From: Amanita rubescens
Taxonomy: Eukaryota > Basidiomycota > Agaricomycetes > Agaricales > Amanitaceae
Direction: 5' to 3'
DNA: 64,000 nt
NCBI GenBank assembly: GCA_015039365.1
Contig: WION01000094.1
Coordinates: 1 to 64,000, forward strand
Shown: in pieces, positions 31,001 to 40,670 of the stretch
How the letters are laid out: every line of letters begins with the position of its first letter
Position numbering within the stretch: the stretch's first letter is position 1
Made by a program: the position numbers and the translations under genes
Notes under the pieces: generated by a model
The model's input: the letters and a program-made list of their open reading frames with translations, nothing else
Databases searched by the model: none
What the model was told of the DNA's origin: nothing

Positions 31001-33133
31001 TAATGGGAGCTTTCCACTAACGGTTTCATACAGAAATCATCGCGAAGTCATACGGACCTCCACCAGCTTCTTTATGACGGTCACCGCTTTGCACAGTACT
31101 TTGCAAACACCATCAAGGAGCACCCGCTGTTGCTTTACACAACGGCCTTACCATTCACTCCAACAAATACGAGCATCTTCAAGAAATTTTATCACAGCCG
31201 CCTGCCAAAAGTTGTTTGTGGCGTGGATAAGATGTGGTCTCCAGAGTTAATCCAGCTCCAAGGCCATGATGGCTCGATTTCTTCCGTCGCGTTCTCACCC
31301 GATGGATCCAAAATCATCTCGGGGTCTTCTGACAAGACCATTCGAGTTTGGGATGCAAGCACTGGTGTCGAGATGCTCCCACCCCTTCGAGGCCATGATG
31401 ACTGTATTCGTTCCGTCGCATTCTCGCCCGATGGATCCAACATCATCTCGGGGTCTTTTGACAAGACCATTCGAGTTTGGGATGCAAGCACTGGCATCGA
31501 GATGCACCCACCTCTTCGAGGCCATGATGACTGGATTCGTTCTGTCGCATTCTCGCCTGATGGATCCAAAATCATCTCGGGGTCAGGTGACAAGACCATT
31601 CGAGTTTGGGATGCAAGCACTGGGGTTGAGATGTTCCCACCCCTTCGAGGCCATGATGACTGCATTCATTCTGTCGCATTCTCGCCCGATGGATCCAAAA
31701 TCATCTCGGGGTCAGGTGACAAGACCATTCGAGTCTGGGATGCAAGCGCTGGCATTGAGATGCGCTCACCCCTTCGAGGCCATGATGACTGGATTCATTC
31801 TGTTGCATTCTCACCCGATGGATCCAAAATCATCTCGGGGTCTTCTGACAAGACCATTCGAGTCTGGGATGCAAGCACTGGCATCGAGATGCTCCCACCT
31901 CTTCGAGGTCATGATGACTCGATTTATTCTGTCGCATTCTCGCCTGATGGATCCAAAATCATCTCGGGGTCTTCTGACAAGACCATTCGAGTTTGGGATG
32001 CAAGAACTGGGGTTGAGATGCACCCACCTCTTCGAGGCCATGATGACTGGATTCGTTCTGTCGCATTCTCGCCCGATGGATCCAATATCATCTCGGGGTC
32101 CGAAGACAAGACCGTTCGAGTTTGGGATGCAAGCACTGATGTCAAGATGCTCCCACCCCTTCGAGGCCATGATGCCTGGATTCGTTCCGTCGCATTCTCG
32201 CCTGATGGATCCAAAATCATCTCGGGGTCAGGTGACAAGACCATCCGAGTCTGGGATGCAAGCACTGGTGTCGAGATGCTCCCACCTCTTCGAAGCCATG
32301 ATGGCTTGATTTATTCTGTTGCATTCTCGCCCGATGGATCCAACATCATCTCGGGGTCTTTTGACAAGACCATTCGAGTTTGGGATGCAAGCACTGGCGT
32401 CGAGATGCACCCACCTCTTCGAGGCCATGATGATTGGATTCGTTCTGTCGCATTCTCGCCCGATGGATCCAAAATTATCTCGGGGTCAGATGACAAGACC
32501 ATTCGAGTTTGGGATGCAAGCACTGGGGTTGAGATGCTCCCACCCCTTCGAGGCCATGATGACTGCATTCATTCTGTCGCATTCTCGCCCGATGGATCCA
32601 AAATCATCTCGGGATCAGGTGACAAGACCATCCGAGTCTGGGATGCAAACGCTGGCATCGAGATGCTCTCACCCCTTCGAGGCCATGATGACTGGATTTG
32701 TTCTGTCGCATTCTCGCCTGATGGATCCAACATCATCTCGGGGTCTTCTGACAAGACCATTCGAGTCTGGGATGCAAGCACTGGTATTGAGATGCTCCCA
32801 CCTCTTCGAGGCCATGATGGCTTGATTTATTCTGTCGCATTCTCGCCTGATGGATCCAAAATCATCTCGGGGTCAGGTGACAAGACCATTCGAGTTTGGG
32901 ATGCAAGCACTGGCATTGTGTTACCATGTCCACAAATAGCAGTTGATGATACCCCTATGCCTGCAACGGACGAACGGATAATAGGATGGTGGCTCACAAA
33001 TATCGATACCGGCAGGTACATGGGAGCGCTTCCTGTCGGTGCATGCTTTTATTCTGGGCAAGTTCGCGGGTCTACATACGTCGGATGGACGGTGGAACAT
33101 AAACTCGTGCTTGTTCATTTCCCTGAGCAGTAG
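28062..33133 (+). CDS. NACHT-WD40 STAND protein (fungal NLR-like)
   Basis: Ten exons join in consistent phase to 1527 residues: 28062-28072, 28128-28156, 28217-28361, 28407-28540, 28598-28875, 28934-28984, 29039-29234, 29288-29440, 29495-30981, 31034-33133. Residues 1-120 look like a C2-type beta domain (TITIVQVVNLSFPATFRRQS, KLTITILYDSLLADKCLGKI). About 170-330 is a helical domain (IHPYVNFAWQVLSVGMK, RAMENTYSFVVSADELKSHP) that I know from Agaricomycete NLRs. NACHT follows: Walker A GLAGTGKST (about 382), Walker B IVLIIDALDEC (about 480), and MVVSRHERDI. A helical region to about 890 leads into 13 WD40 repeats of 43 residues (about 900-1459). The tail, about 68 residues, includes GWWLTNIDTGRYMGALPVGA. 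STAND proteins oligomerise on ligand binding; in fungi some act in non-self recognition, which is inference here. Two introns use GC donors. Confidence 0.9.
28541..28597 (+). other. GC-AG intron 4 of the NLR-like gene
   Basis: The donor is GAAT|GCGAGT and the acceptor AATTTAG|GTG. The upstream exon ends in phase 1, and only this donor connects QPNE to the VVLSLVDRKGS block without a stop; the GT two bases further on runs into a stop. Confidence 0.6.
28985..29038 (+). other. GC-AG intron 6 of the NLR-like gene
   Basis: The donor is ATGAAG|GCGAGT and the acceptor GATCAG|ATG. The GC donor keeps phase 0 and gives SVGMK-MVQAQQ, which fits the family. The first usable GT donor (four bases downstream) would break the frame. 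Confidence 0.6.
31255..32932 (+). repeat. 13 tandem 129-bp WD40-coding repeats
   Basis: Each unit encodes 43 residues of the form LRGHDDxIxSVAFSPDG, then SxIISGSxDKTIRVWDAS, then TGxEMxPP. Units are highly similar at the DNA level, and differences concentrate in a few codons (after GHD, after I, Lys/Asn in SxII, the residue before DKT, and before PP). Units 2-5 resemble units 9-12 as a block. Because of the repetition, long open frames also appear in other frames and on the minus strand; these are shadows. Confidence 0.95.
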
Positions 33134-33914
33134 AAATCACCTCTCGAAGTTGATAGATTGGTGTTCGTGTATTGGGCCATACATCACGAGCTTATCGGTA
33201 CATCCAGGCTAATTGCTACATGGTAATATTTATGTATATGCACACGCTAGGGTATGAATTTGAATAGTAGATGGCAATATATGTGATTAGGGCCCATTAA
33301 CAACCATAGATGAATGAAAGATGATGACAGCAAACAACCCAGCCTAGAACGAAAAGAGACGTACTACTTCCAAGGTAAGCCACAGCGACAATAGGCTTCC
33401 TCTTTAACCCGCTCTCAAGTTCACCCGACGCGAGGACCGTTGTCCTGCTTTTGTTTGCTGTACCTTTGTCATCCACGATGTGCGATATCAGTTGTGGGAG
33501 AACGAGACGGAGTACTACGCAGTTCCAGCGCATGCTGAATGACATCCAGTGGTGGATGCGCTTGGGGAATATAATGATCACAGTGCGTTGTACGATGGGA
33601 CCGTACAGACCACGTCGATTTTTGCTTAAGTATTTGCGGTTTTTGGTTGAGGAGAGTAGTTTGAAAAGCGGGCGAAGGGTGGGATGAAGAGGTGGACGAG
33701 GAAGAGAAAGGGAAGCTGGAGACGAGAGTAGAGCCAGCTGTAGATGTTCTGGGTCATTTCAAGATGGGAGAGGCTACTACATAGCCTGAGATACGGGATT
33801 GAGCTGATTCGAACCTACCGATGTTTCTTCAAACCACGGCTGAAAACACTGGCGATCATCACCCCTGAAATCGAATCCATTCTTACCGCCCATTGATCGT
33901 CGCCGTCGAATCCC
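33134..33914. other. Intergenic after the NLR-like gene
   Basis: Short open frames overlap on both strands (33297-33687), none with a recognisable domain. The DNA holds the 3' region of the NLR-like gene and the tail of the decayed sorting-nexin gene. Confidence 0.4.
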
Positions 33915-35460
33915 TCACAGTCTGTCCTTCGCCAGCACCAGCGCCGCCCCCACCCCCACTTTCTCAATCCCCTTCTTCGCGTCCTCCCACGCCTCCAAAT
34001 TCACTTATCAGCAAACAAAGAGGAATGCCGTCGCCACCGACTCACCTTTTTCGCCCAATTCCGATGGCTCTTTGCCATAGCGATACACATCTCTCTCAAA
34101 TCCGCGACTTTTATCTCTGGAACCGGTCCAGATCAGCTCGTATGGCGGTACACGAGTACTTGAGATCTGCAGCTGACAAAATGGAACGCTTCTTCCAGCT
34201 GCGGACACGATACGGTAGCGATGACAACACGTGCAAGAAGAACGTTGAGGAATCCCATCCCCGGCGCTCTCGTTCGGCGTCTGACGGGGTTCGAACCCGG
34301 ATGGGGAGATAAATAAGACGGAGCAGCGACGTGCTTCCGTTGTGGTCCGCAATCGCGGACATGATCGGTTCAGATGGCTCAGCTTGCTCCCCACTATCCG
34401 ATTCGCTCGGGTTGTTCATCTTTGGCCCCGCAACGCTCGAAGGAGGACTAGGGGATAGACTCGTCCCTCCCCCAACGCCTCTTCCAATCTCTGCACCTTC
34501 TTTTCGCTCTTTTCCAGTTCCTCAAGCTGTTCGCGTTTACTCTCCAGCCCATCCTGCGTCATCTCGAACTGAACATGCTTCTGGTGGCGGTATGCAAGGA
34601 GCTTCTTGATGATGGAAGTGAATTCGTGTAGGGGCTCTGCCCAGTTTTGCTCGAGTTCCTGGAGCTGCAGTCGCGTGGGTTAATAGCAGCTGAAGTACGT
34701 AAAATAGGGAGTTCTTACCAGTTTGGTGGTGGAGATGTAGGTAGCGTCTACAGCTTGCCTGGTCTTTTCGATGGCAAAGGCCATTTCGTCCGAATCGTTC
34801 AACAAGCTTAATCCGTTGAGCGCCGCACCCAAGTCGGAATGGTCCCTTTGTTCGTCTAGTGAGCACAGGTATACTGTCCGAACTGAGAACGTACCAGACC
34901 AGCGTTTATGTAGCTTTCGGGTGAATTTCTCCATTGTGACTGGTAAATTTGAGCGCGAAAGCCTCCGAGCGAGGAAACGTTGATCAGGGTTGCGAAGAGG
35001 GCGTGCAGTGGAGGGATTGGGTAGGGCGGCATAGGCTGGTGAGGCATTAGGATCGACAGGGTTGTGAGAGGGAGCTTTGAGGGTTCTTGGGCAGAATGGA
35101 CAAAGGGGGCGAGTTGAGCACTTCGTGCTAAGGTCTAATCATCAGCGAATTTACTTAATGCAATGGGAGAGGATCGTACCCAGGAGACTTCTCCGTCTAG
35201 GAGTGCCCTGCGAGACAGTCTGAAACATGCGAGCAATCATAGCAGCGTCCTCCTTTGCCTTTGCCTGTTTGACGGCATAGTCGCCGACGGACTGCTTTGA
35301 GGGGGTGGGAGGGATGATGATGGTCGGGTAGAGCTTGACGAGTGAATCGCGGAGAGACTCGGAGTAGCGGTGGCCAGCGAGTGTACGGAGGTCTTTTGAC
35401 TCACTTGGGCGTTCGTGATTGGGTGGTCGTCAGATTGGAGGAATCTATCGCGGTGGGACC
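33915..35460 (-). pseudogene. Decayed sorting nexin (PX-BAR, SNX41/ATG20-like)
   Basis: Read on the minus strand, the stretch carries recognisable blocks of the fungal Snx41/Atg20 family in the right order but in shifting frames. They are SLRDSLVKLYPTIIIPPTPS with SVGDYAVKQAKAKEDAAMIA (end of PX), VLNSPPLSILPKNP, then in another frame KAPSHNPVDPNASPAYAALP. Then come FTRKLHKRWS, LGAALNGLSLLNDSDEMAFA, LQELEQNWAEPLHEFTSIIK, REQLEELEKSEK, LSAADLKYSCTAIRADLDRF, VADLREMCIAMAKSHRNWAK and VNLEAWEDAKKG. At least three frameshifts are visible. The PX core is truncated, and a block between MIAR and the LDGEVSW remnant is deleted. No long open frame survives. The functional protein binds PI3P and tubulates endosomal membranes. 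Whether an intact copy exists elsewhere cannot be seen. Confidence 0.75.
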
Positions 35461-35581
35461 TGGGATCGATCAACAAACCATGAGCGTTGTGCGACTGGCA
35501 TGACATACGAACTATTGCCCTCGGACACAAACAGGGACAGTAGTACTACTACTACGGAATACTTCTAGTCGACTTCTCCCT

Positions 35582-36898
35582 TCATAATAGCGAAATAATA
35601 TCTGTCCAACTATCCAAATCAACATTAATTCGAACAGAGTTGAATTGAACGATAACCCCATCTCGAGCCAAGTCCCTAATTCGCCGCTCGTATTTTCCAC
35701 CATCGCGAACCACAAAGGAAAAAATCATCCGTCTGGACGTAGACCTTCTTCCCCAGGAGTCGTTTCCCATTCCAAAATCAAGTCTCCGTCTGGCTTCCAG
35801 CATGGTCAAAATTCGCTCGGGATCGTGAGGTATGCACTCGTCTTGGAGATACATTATCCGTAAACGAGGTCCCAGCTTTCCACTTTCTAAACCTTGCATA
35901 GTATTCTCGTCGATTATCGTCTTCGATTCAATGATCAAGATGCGCAAGGACGGGATAGAGCGCAGTAGCATGCCGATGTCGACGGGGCGTATGGTCCTAG
36001 CGATGGATAGGTTCTCCAGCTTTGGCATCCTGGATTGCCCTGCTTTCGGAAGAAATGAAGAGGCATCGCATGTTAATCTTTTATTAGGCATCATCATAGG
36101 AATTTGAAGATTTTTCAGGTTAGGAGCTGTCAATGCACGAAAAAATGGCCCAGCACCACTGCACCCGTATTCGAAATGCAGTTTGACATCTGTCAAGTTG
36201 GGTGCAACCACGTCTTGAATTGATGCAACTGTTTTGGCATCATCGACCATTAGATACAAAATCTCTCGGAGATTTGTCGCAGAGCGCAAAATTTCTAAAC
36301 AGAGTGATATCGGTATAGGCTCATCTATCCATAATTTTTCAATCGTCTTGGATGTCACTAATGTGCTGAGAGAATCAAAGTACCAGCACATATATAGTTC
36401 AGAGAGGTTGGGAAAGCTATGGTGGCCAAGCGATAGCTGTGATGAGTCACTGTTCTCATTTGATAACTCCAGAACTTTAAGAGGCAAAAATGATTCGATG
36501 GGGATTTCTGAGAATTCTAGCTTTTCAGCGCCATTGCGAATGTCCAGTTTAAGACCCGAGAAGGGAAACCGAGCTATGAGGGATTGAATTGGAGCGGCCG
36601 GTGAAGGTTCGTAATGCATGATGTCCAAAGTACGAGGACGCAACCCTGCACGAGAGAGCCATAGGGAAGCTAGAGAAAGCTGGGATGGATCGCTGGATGT
36701 CTTCACAAAGTCCCAAAACATAGGGGCATGCAAGAGGAGCTGTCTCCATCGTGAACAAACTTGTAACAGAAGCAAAACGGGATTGTTGTCGAGTTGTTTT
36801 CTTCGAGGATTTGTATTAAGATACCTGAGATAGCATAATAAGTGAAATATGTGCTGCAAAATCTCTGCAGGTAGCTTGTGGATGTGAGGAAAAGTCAT
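35582..36898 (-). CDS. F-box protein with leucine-rich C-terminus
   Basis: This is a single-exon gene. The frame is open from 36973, but the ATG at 36898 (MTFPHIHKLPAEILQHIFHL) fits the family start and gives 438 residues. The F-box reads KLPAEILQHIFHLLCYLRYL with VCSRWRQLLLHAPMFW. The rest alternates short beta/alpha units with Leu/Ile at LRR-like spacing (FPNLSELYMCWYFDSLSTLV, APNLKNLQIPMMMP, MPKLENLSIARTI, PSLRILIIESKT). This is a common Agaricomycete F-box family, expanded in many mushroom genomes, with a probable role as an SCF substrate receptor; the substrate is unknown. It lies immediately upstream (minus strand) of the sorting-nexin relic. Confidence 0.85.
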   Translation of the reverse strand: MTFPHIHKLPAEILQHIFHLLCYLRYLNTNPRRKQLDNNPVLLLLQVCSRWRQLLLHAPMFWDFVKTSSDPSQLSLASLWLSRAGLRPRTLDIMHYEPSPAAPIQSLIARFPFSGLKLDIRNGAEKLEFSEIPIESFLPLKVLELSNENSDSSQLSLGHHSFPNLSELYMCWYFDSLSTLVTSKTIEKLWIDEPIPISLCLEILRSATNLREILYLMVDDAKTVASIQDVVAPNLTDVKLHFEYGCSGAGPFFRALTAPNLKNLQIPMMMPNKRLTCDASSFLPKAGQSRMPKLENLSIARTIRPVDIGMLLRSIPSLRILIIESKTIIDENTMQGLESGKLGPRLRIMYLQDECIPHDPERILTMLEARRRLDFGMGNDSWGRRSTSRRMIFSFVVRDGGKYERRIRDLARDGVIVQFNSVRINVDLDSWTDIISLL

Positions 36899-36973
36899 TT
36901 TAACGTGCGTCAATACAAAAACAAATACTAATTTTGAAAGTGCGTGAGGCACCGCGACGAAGTGCGTTCCCAA

Positions 36974-37692
36974 ATTTACTTTCCCCTTTATTGACTATGT
37001 ACCTAGCTCGTGTGCAATAATAACAAGAGGAATAAGCTACAGGTCGACGTCCAGATTAGGACAATGCTTTCATCTAGTGCCAATTCCAACTTCAATTTCA
37101 ATGCGGTCTGTTCTCGCCGCTTGGTTCCAATTTCGCCTCATGCCAATTCTTGCAATGGAACCGCATCCCAAACCATCTGTTACTCCGTCCCCGACGGGGT
37201 CTGGCTTCGCCCGAGAACAAGCTGGCTGAATGTGTATTATGGATGGTGAATTAACATCACTGGAAGAAGAATTGTAACTGCAAAGTGACCCTTTGAATGC
37301 CGATGCAGTAAAACGGTGGGTACTTGAAGTATGCTCTTGACTATCCCTAGTTGACCTTTACGCGAAACTTAGTCCCGTAAAGGTATAATAAGCGATACAA
37401 GATGTTATAACGAAGAGGTATTGCGATCCACCGACATATCACTCCGCTGGACTATTTCTGGCAAGCTGCAGCTGACATATTTGCTCTTACTAGGTCTACC
37501 ATTATACATACATATTGACTTCCTTTTACTTCGCCTCTTCGCATCGGGTTATACTCTGTCCTAGACATCCTTCAAGTCACCAGCGCTTGGTACCTCGCTG
37601 GACTTGAACAGATACAGTCGGTAACATCCGAAGGCTAACAAAGTTGTTGAAAACGCTTTCATATCGGATAACAAAAGGAATAGGCTACGGTT
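36974..37692. other. Intergenic with a degenerate copy of the BTB 3' region
   Basis: 37017-37072 resembles 37668-37718 (GGAATAAGCTAC ... GGACAATGCTTTCATC), which is the 3' end of the BTB gene to the right. A CCCCGACGGGG hairpin motif near 37190-37225 recurs near 39436. No gene is recognised. Confidence 0.45.
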
Positions 37693-38862
37693 TCAGATCA
37701 GGACAATGTTTTCATGATCTCTGGCGACTGTTACGAACCGTAGATAACACCCTTTCAAATTTCCTCCGAAACTCTTCGAAACGCTGTAAGGATAGGAACT
37801 CGGGTTGCTGGCATGTTTTTGGAAAACAATGGTTCTGATCGTTTCCTTAATCGCAGCGTTGCTTCGAGGGTAGACTCCCTTGACTTTCAAACGGAGCTAG
37901 AAGCCAAGTCAGGAAACGACAGTCTGGGCAGGTATCTTATGACAAACCATTGGAAGCACCTTGTTAACTTCACCGTCTGCCAATCGACAACTTTTTATTG
38001 CTTCTGGATAAGGAAGCGGGCACGTGTGTGCATAGTCTGCGAGAATTTCAGACATAACCTCGATGTCTGGTGCGATCCAAGGACAATCGGTCGTCTCCAG
38101 CCTTTCCCGGAGAAGACGCACCAAAACAGGCGAGTCGGCCTGGGACTCCAACTTTACGAGCATGTGCTTCACGGCGTCTCTGCAGGCAAATCGCCACTGC
38201 AGTAGATCGTGATACGCTGAGATAGTCAGCAGCCGTAGTTCTTCGCATTCCCCAAGATCGTGTAACGGAATTTTCAGGGTATTGCGTGCTGCTTCCTTCA
38301 TCACGTCCGTTAAGCCAAAGTAGGATGCGATGGCAAATGCACGAAACGGCGCCCTTGCCATCGCATCCTCGGTGGCTCGACGGGCAGCATTTCGCAACTT
38401 CTCCCAGGCCTCATCCATCCCATACTTTCTCACTGCATCGCCAACCTTCAAGTATACTTCTACCGTGCAAGGTGGCTCCTTTGAACATGGGTAAATTAGC
38501 AGGAGAAGGTTGTACAACGTCGTGCTGTCCTCGCCCAGGGGGATGATCGACAACCCATTCTTTGCGTTATCGTTGCTTTTGGCTTTTCTTCCCTTGAAGA
38601 TCATGTTGAAGGCTGGTCGACGGGGAGGGGGAGCGCTGTTTTCTCGCGGAGTGGTTGATAACTCGTTCTGTTCGTCATTACTGTCCTTGACTTCCCTTTC
38701 ATTGAGAGGCTCGGATACCATCCTGTCGAAAACAGGAGAAACGAGTTGGAGGAGGCCCTTCATAACAAAGAAATCCACTCCATTCGACGAGCGAAGGATT
38801 ATGTTGGCCTTCGAGGACGAATCAAAGGGTTTATCGGCGCTGGTGGAGTTCTTACTTGGCAT
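37693..38862 (-). CDS. Single-BTB domain protein
   Basis: Exon 1 (38862-37960) encodes 301 residues and exon 2 (37896-37693) another 67; the intron 37897-37959 is phase 0. The signature is KPFDSSSKANIILRSSNGVD, then VSPVFDRMV. A charged Pro-rich insertion unique to this copy (about residues 50-90) precedes LSIIPLGEDSTTLYNLLLLI and YP. The helical segment ends LRLLTISAYHDLLQWRFACR. There is only one BTB unit, and the CPRGS motif is absent. Splicing joins GEVNK to LRLKVKG, resembling the VPLKV start of the paralogues' last exon. Unspliced, the protein would end PAQTVVS. The last exon is much longer than in paralogues, so its identity is less certain than exon 1. Confidence 0.75.
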
Positions 38863-40670
38863 AGTGTTGGCAAAGTGGTGAGGCGGGGGGGTTACACGCT
38901 AGCTTTGCTGTATTTAAACCTGCACGAATCCTCCCAGGTACGGTGTATCTTACTGCGGAAGTTTCTGCTGCGCACTTCGCACGTACATTGCAATGCGTGC
39001 GATATGTCAATGAAGGATATAACATGAACCGAACCTGGGACCAGACTTCTGGAATACTATCGTATTAGGACAGGTACAAATCTGACGACTCAAGAATTTA
39101 TGTAATGACGCGAGAAGTGTGTAATCTGATCTGCTCAGATCAATTGCATAGTGCCGTGATCCACGTCTCGTCGAGGTTCTGTAGATCAACGATATCGACT
39201 GCAAGTGTACGCAATGGAACCTGCATCTGACCAATCGATAGTACATGATGGATCTTCTCCTTAAATCATGATTTTAGCTGTTTCCTATGTAAAGACCCCT
39301 GAACAGCGGCTTCTCGCCAATTGACGCAAAGATGCATGATGACATTGCTACCTAATCAAGATCAGCAAGGAACTCAGCAACGCGCCGTCCAATGACCGCA
39401 ATAGAGCCTGGCTGATAACGCAAAGGGCATGGGCTTGTCCGTCCCTGACGGGGCGTGGCTTCGCCAGAATTCATATGCGGTGATACCTGTGTGCCAGTGC
39501 CGTGGCGCATTTCAGCATGACTTAAAGCGGTGTATTCCAACTCTCATTAGCTGCGCGTAAATCGCGCCATTTGGAATGTATGGCAACCATGCAGACCCGG
39601 AATGGGTTGATTGCTCCCAGCTGTGGGACAAAGACCATTTTCCGAGTTTGTTCTTCACTCCTCTATGCCATGATTCCACGCCAATAAGCTGAGGAAGTAC
39701 AACCCAGTACCATCGAAGTCCAGTAGATCATTGACACGCGAATATGCGACAAGCAGTGGGCTGAGAAACTTTCCGAAAAAACAGTGATGGGGCAAGTCTC
39801 TTTTCTCATGTACGGAGTTTAGGGGGGAGTTGAATCAAGGAGAAGCTGACAGCGTCTGATGTGCGCAGAACATTCTGCTTTTGCTGATGACTCGGATATT
39901 TGCCATTATTCTGGAAAAGCGGCTCATCGTGTCGCTCATCTGGATTTTATTTGCCTCGTGGTAGTAAACGTTTGTTGCGAGAATATATTTTGAAGAGATT
40001 TGATGTGCACGATGCAGATTCTCCTTGCATTGTGACCTAATGAATTCATTCAGTTCGATGTCGGGCGCATATGATACTTATGCCTCGTGGATAAAATCGA
40101 TAATCGTTGGATACTTTGTGCCCAGATCCGCAGCTCCGTAGCAGAACACAGGCTGCTAATACCGCAGCAACCCGTCCTTGTCCAAATGAATTCTCAGGCT
40201 CGTCTGCGGGCTGTTAGTTGGGCGACGAGCTTGCTGTCCTTCCTCCCAGCAAAATCAATAAGCGATCTGACGAACACCGACTCGCTGAGCTGTACGACGG
40301 TGGGCAATTCAATGTCAGAATCATTCTGTTTCCGATTGACGGACTGTTTATGAAACAATAGCAGCAGACGTGGGACGCTAACTTGAGATTAGCCCGCCGT
40401 TGAATCGGGTCCTCCTTGAAAAACGTGGCCTTTGAACCAATGACTTTAGATCAGGATAAGGTGTGAATGATGCTCCAAATTATAATGCAGATTCCGCACA
40501 TCGGATAGTGTCAACGGCGTAGGCTGCGATATGGACCATGTAATGCGAAGACAGAGGTGACGCAAGGGTTCTCTTCTTGGCTTCTTAACGAGCTTCGCTT
40601 GATCGGACCTAAGGGTGTGACGAAACCGCGTCGTCGTCACGCTCATTGTCGCGCTTCCACCACCATTGGC
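38863..40670. other. Long intergenic stretch, no gene recognised
   Basis: This is 1.8 kb with only short open frames (up to 88 codons) and no coherent domains. A motif TCCGTCCCTGACGGGG with TGGCTTCGCC (about 39436-39470) recurs from 37190. The promoter of the BTB gene is at the left end and that of the WAPL-like gene at the right end. Confidence 0.45.

Noticed and set aside
31255..32932. Possible CRISPR-like or satellite array
   Set aside because: Units are 129 bp without spacers and encode WD40 blades in frame with an NACHT gene.
31192..33021. Long open frames in other frames and on the minus strand over the WD40 array (up to 347 codons)
   Set aside because: They exist only because a 129-bp (multiple of three) repeat lacking stops in those frames is copied 13 times. 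They have no start context, no domain, and end with the array.
33297..33687. Small gene between the NLR-like gene and the sorting-nexin relic
   Set aside because: Competing short frames on both strands with no recognisable motif; not supportable.
40087..40353. 88-codon plus frame upstream of the WAPL-like gene
   Set aside because: No recognisable content, and there is no sign of splicing into the WAPL-like gene, whose own start is well supported.
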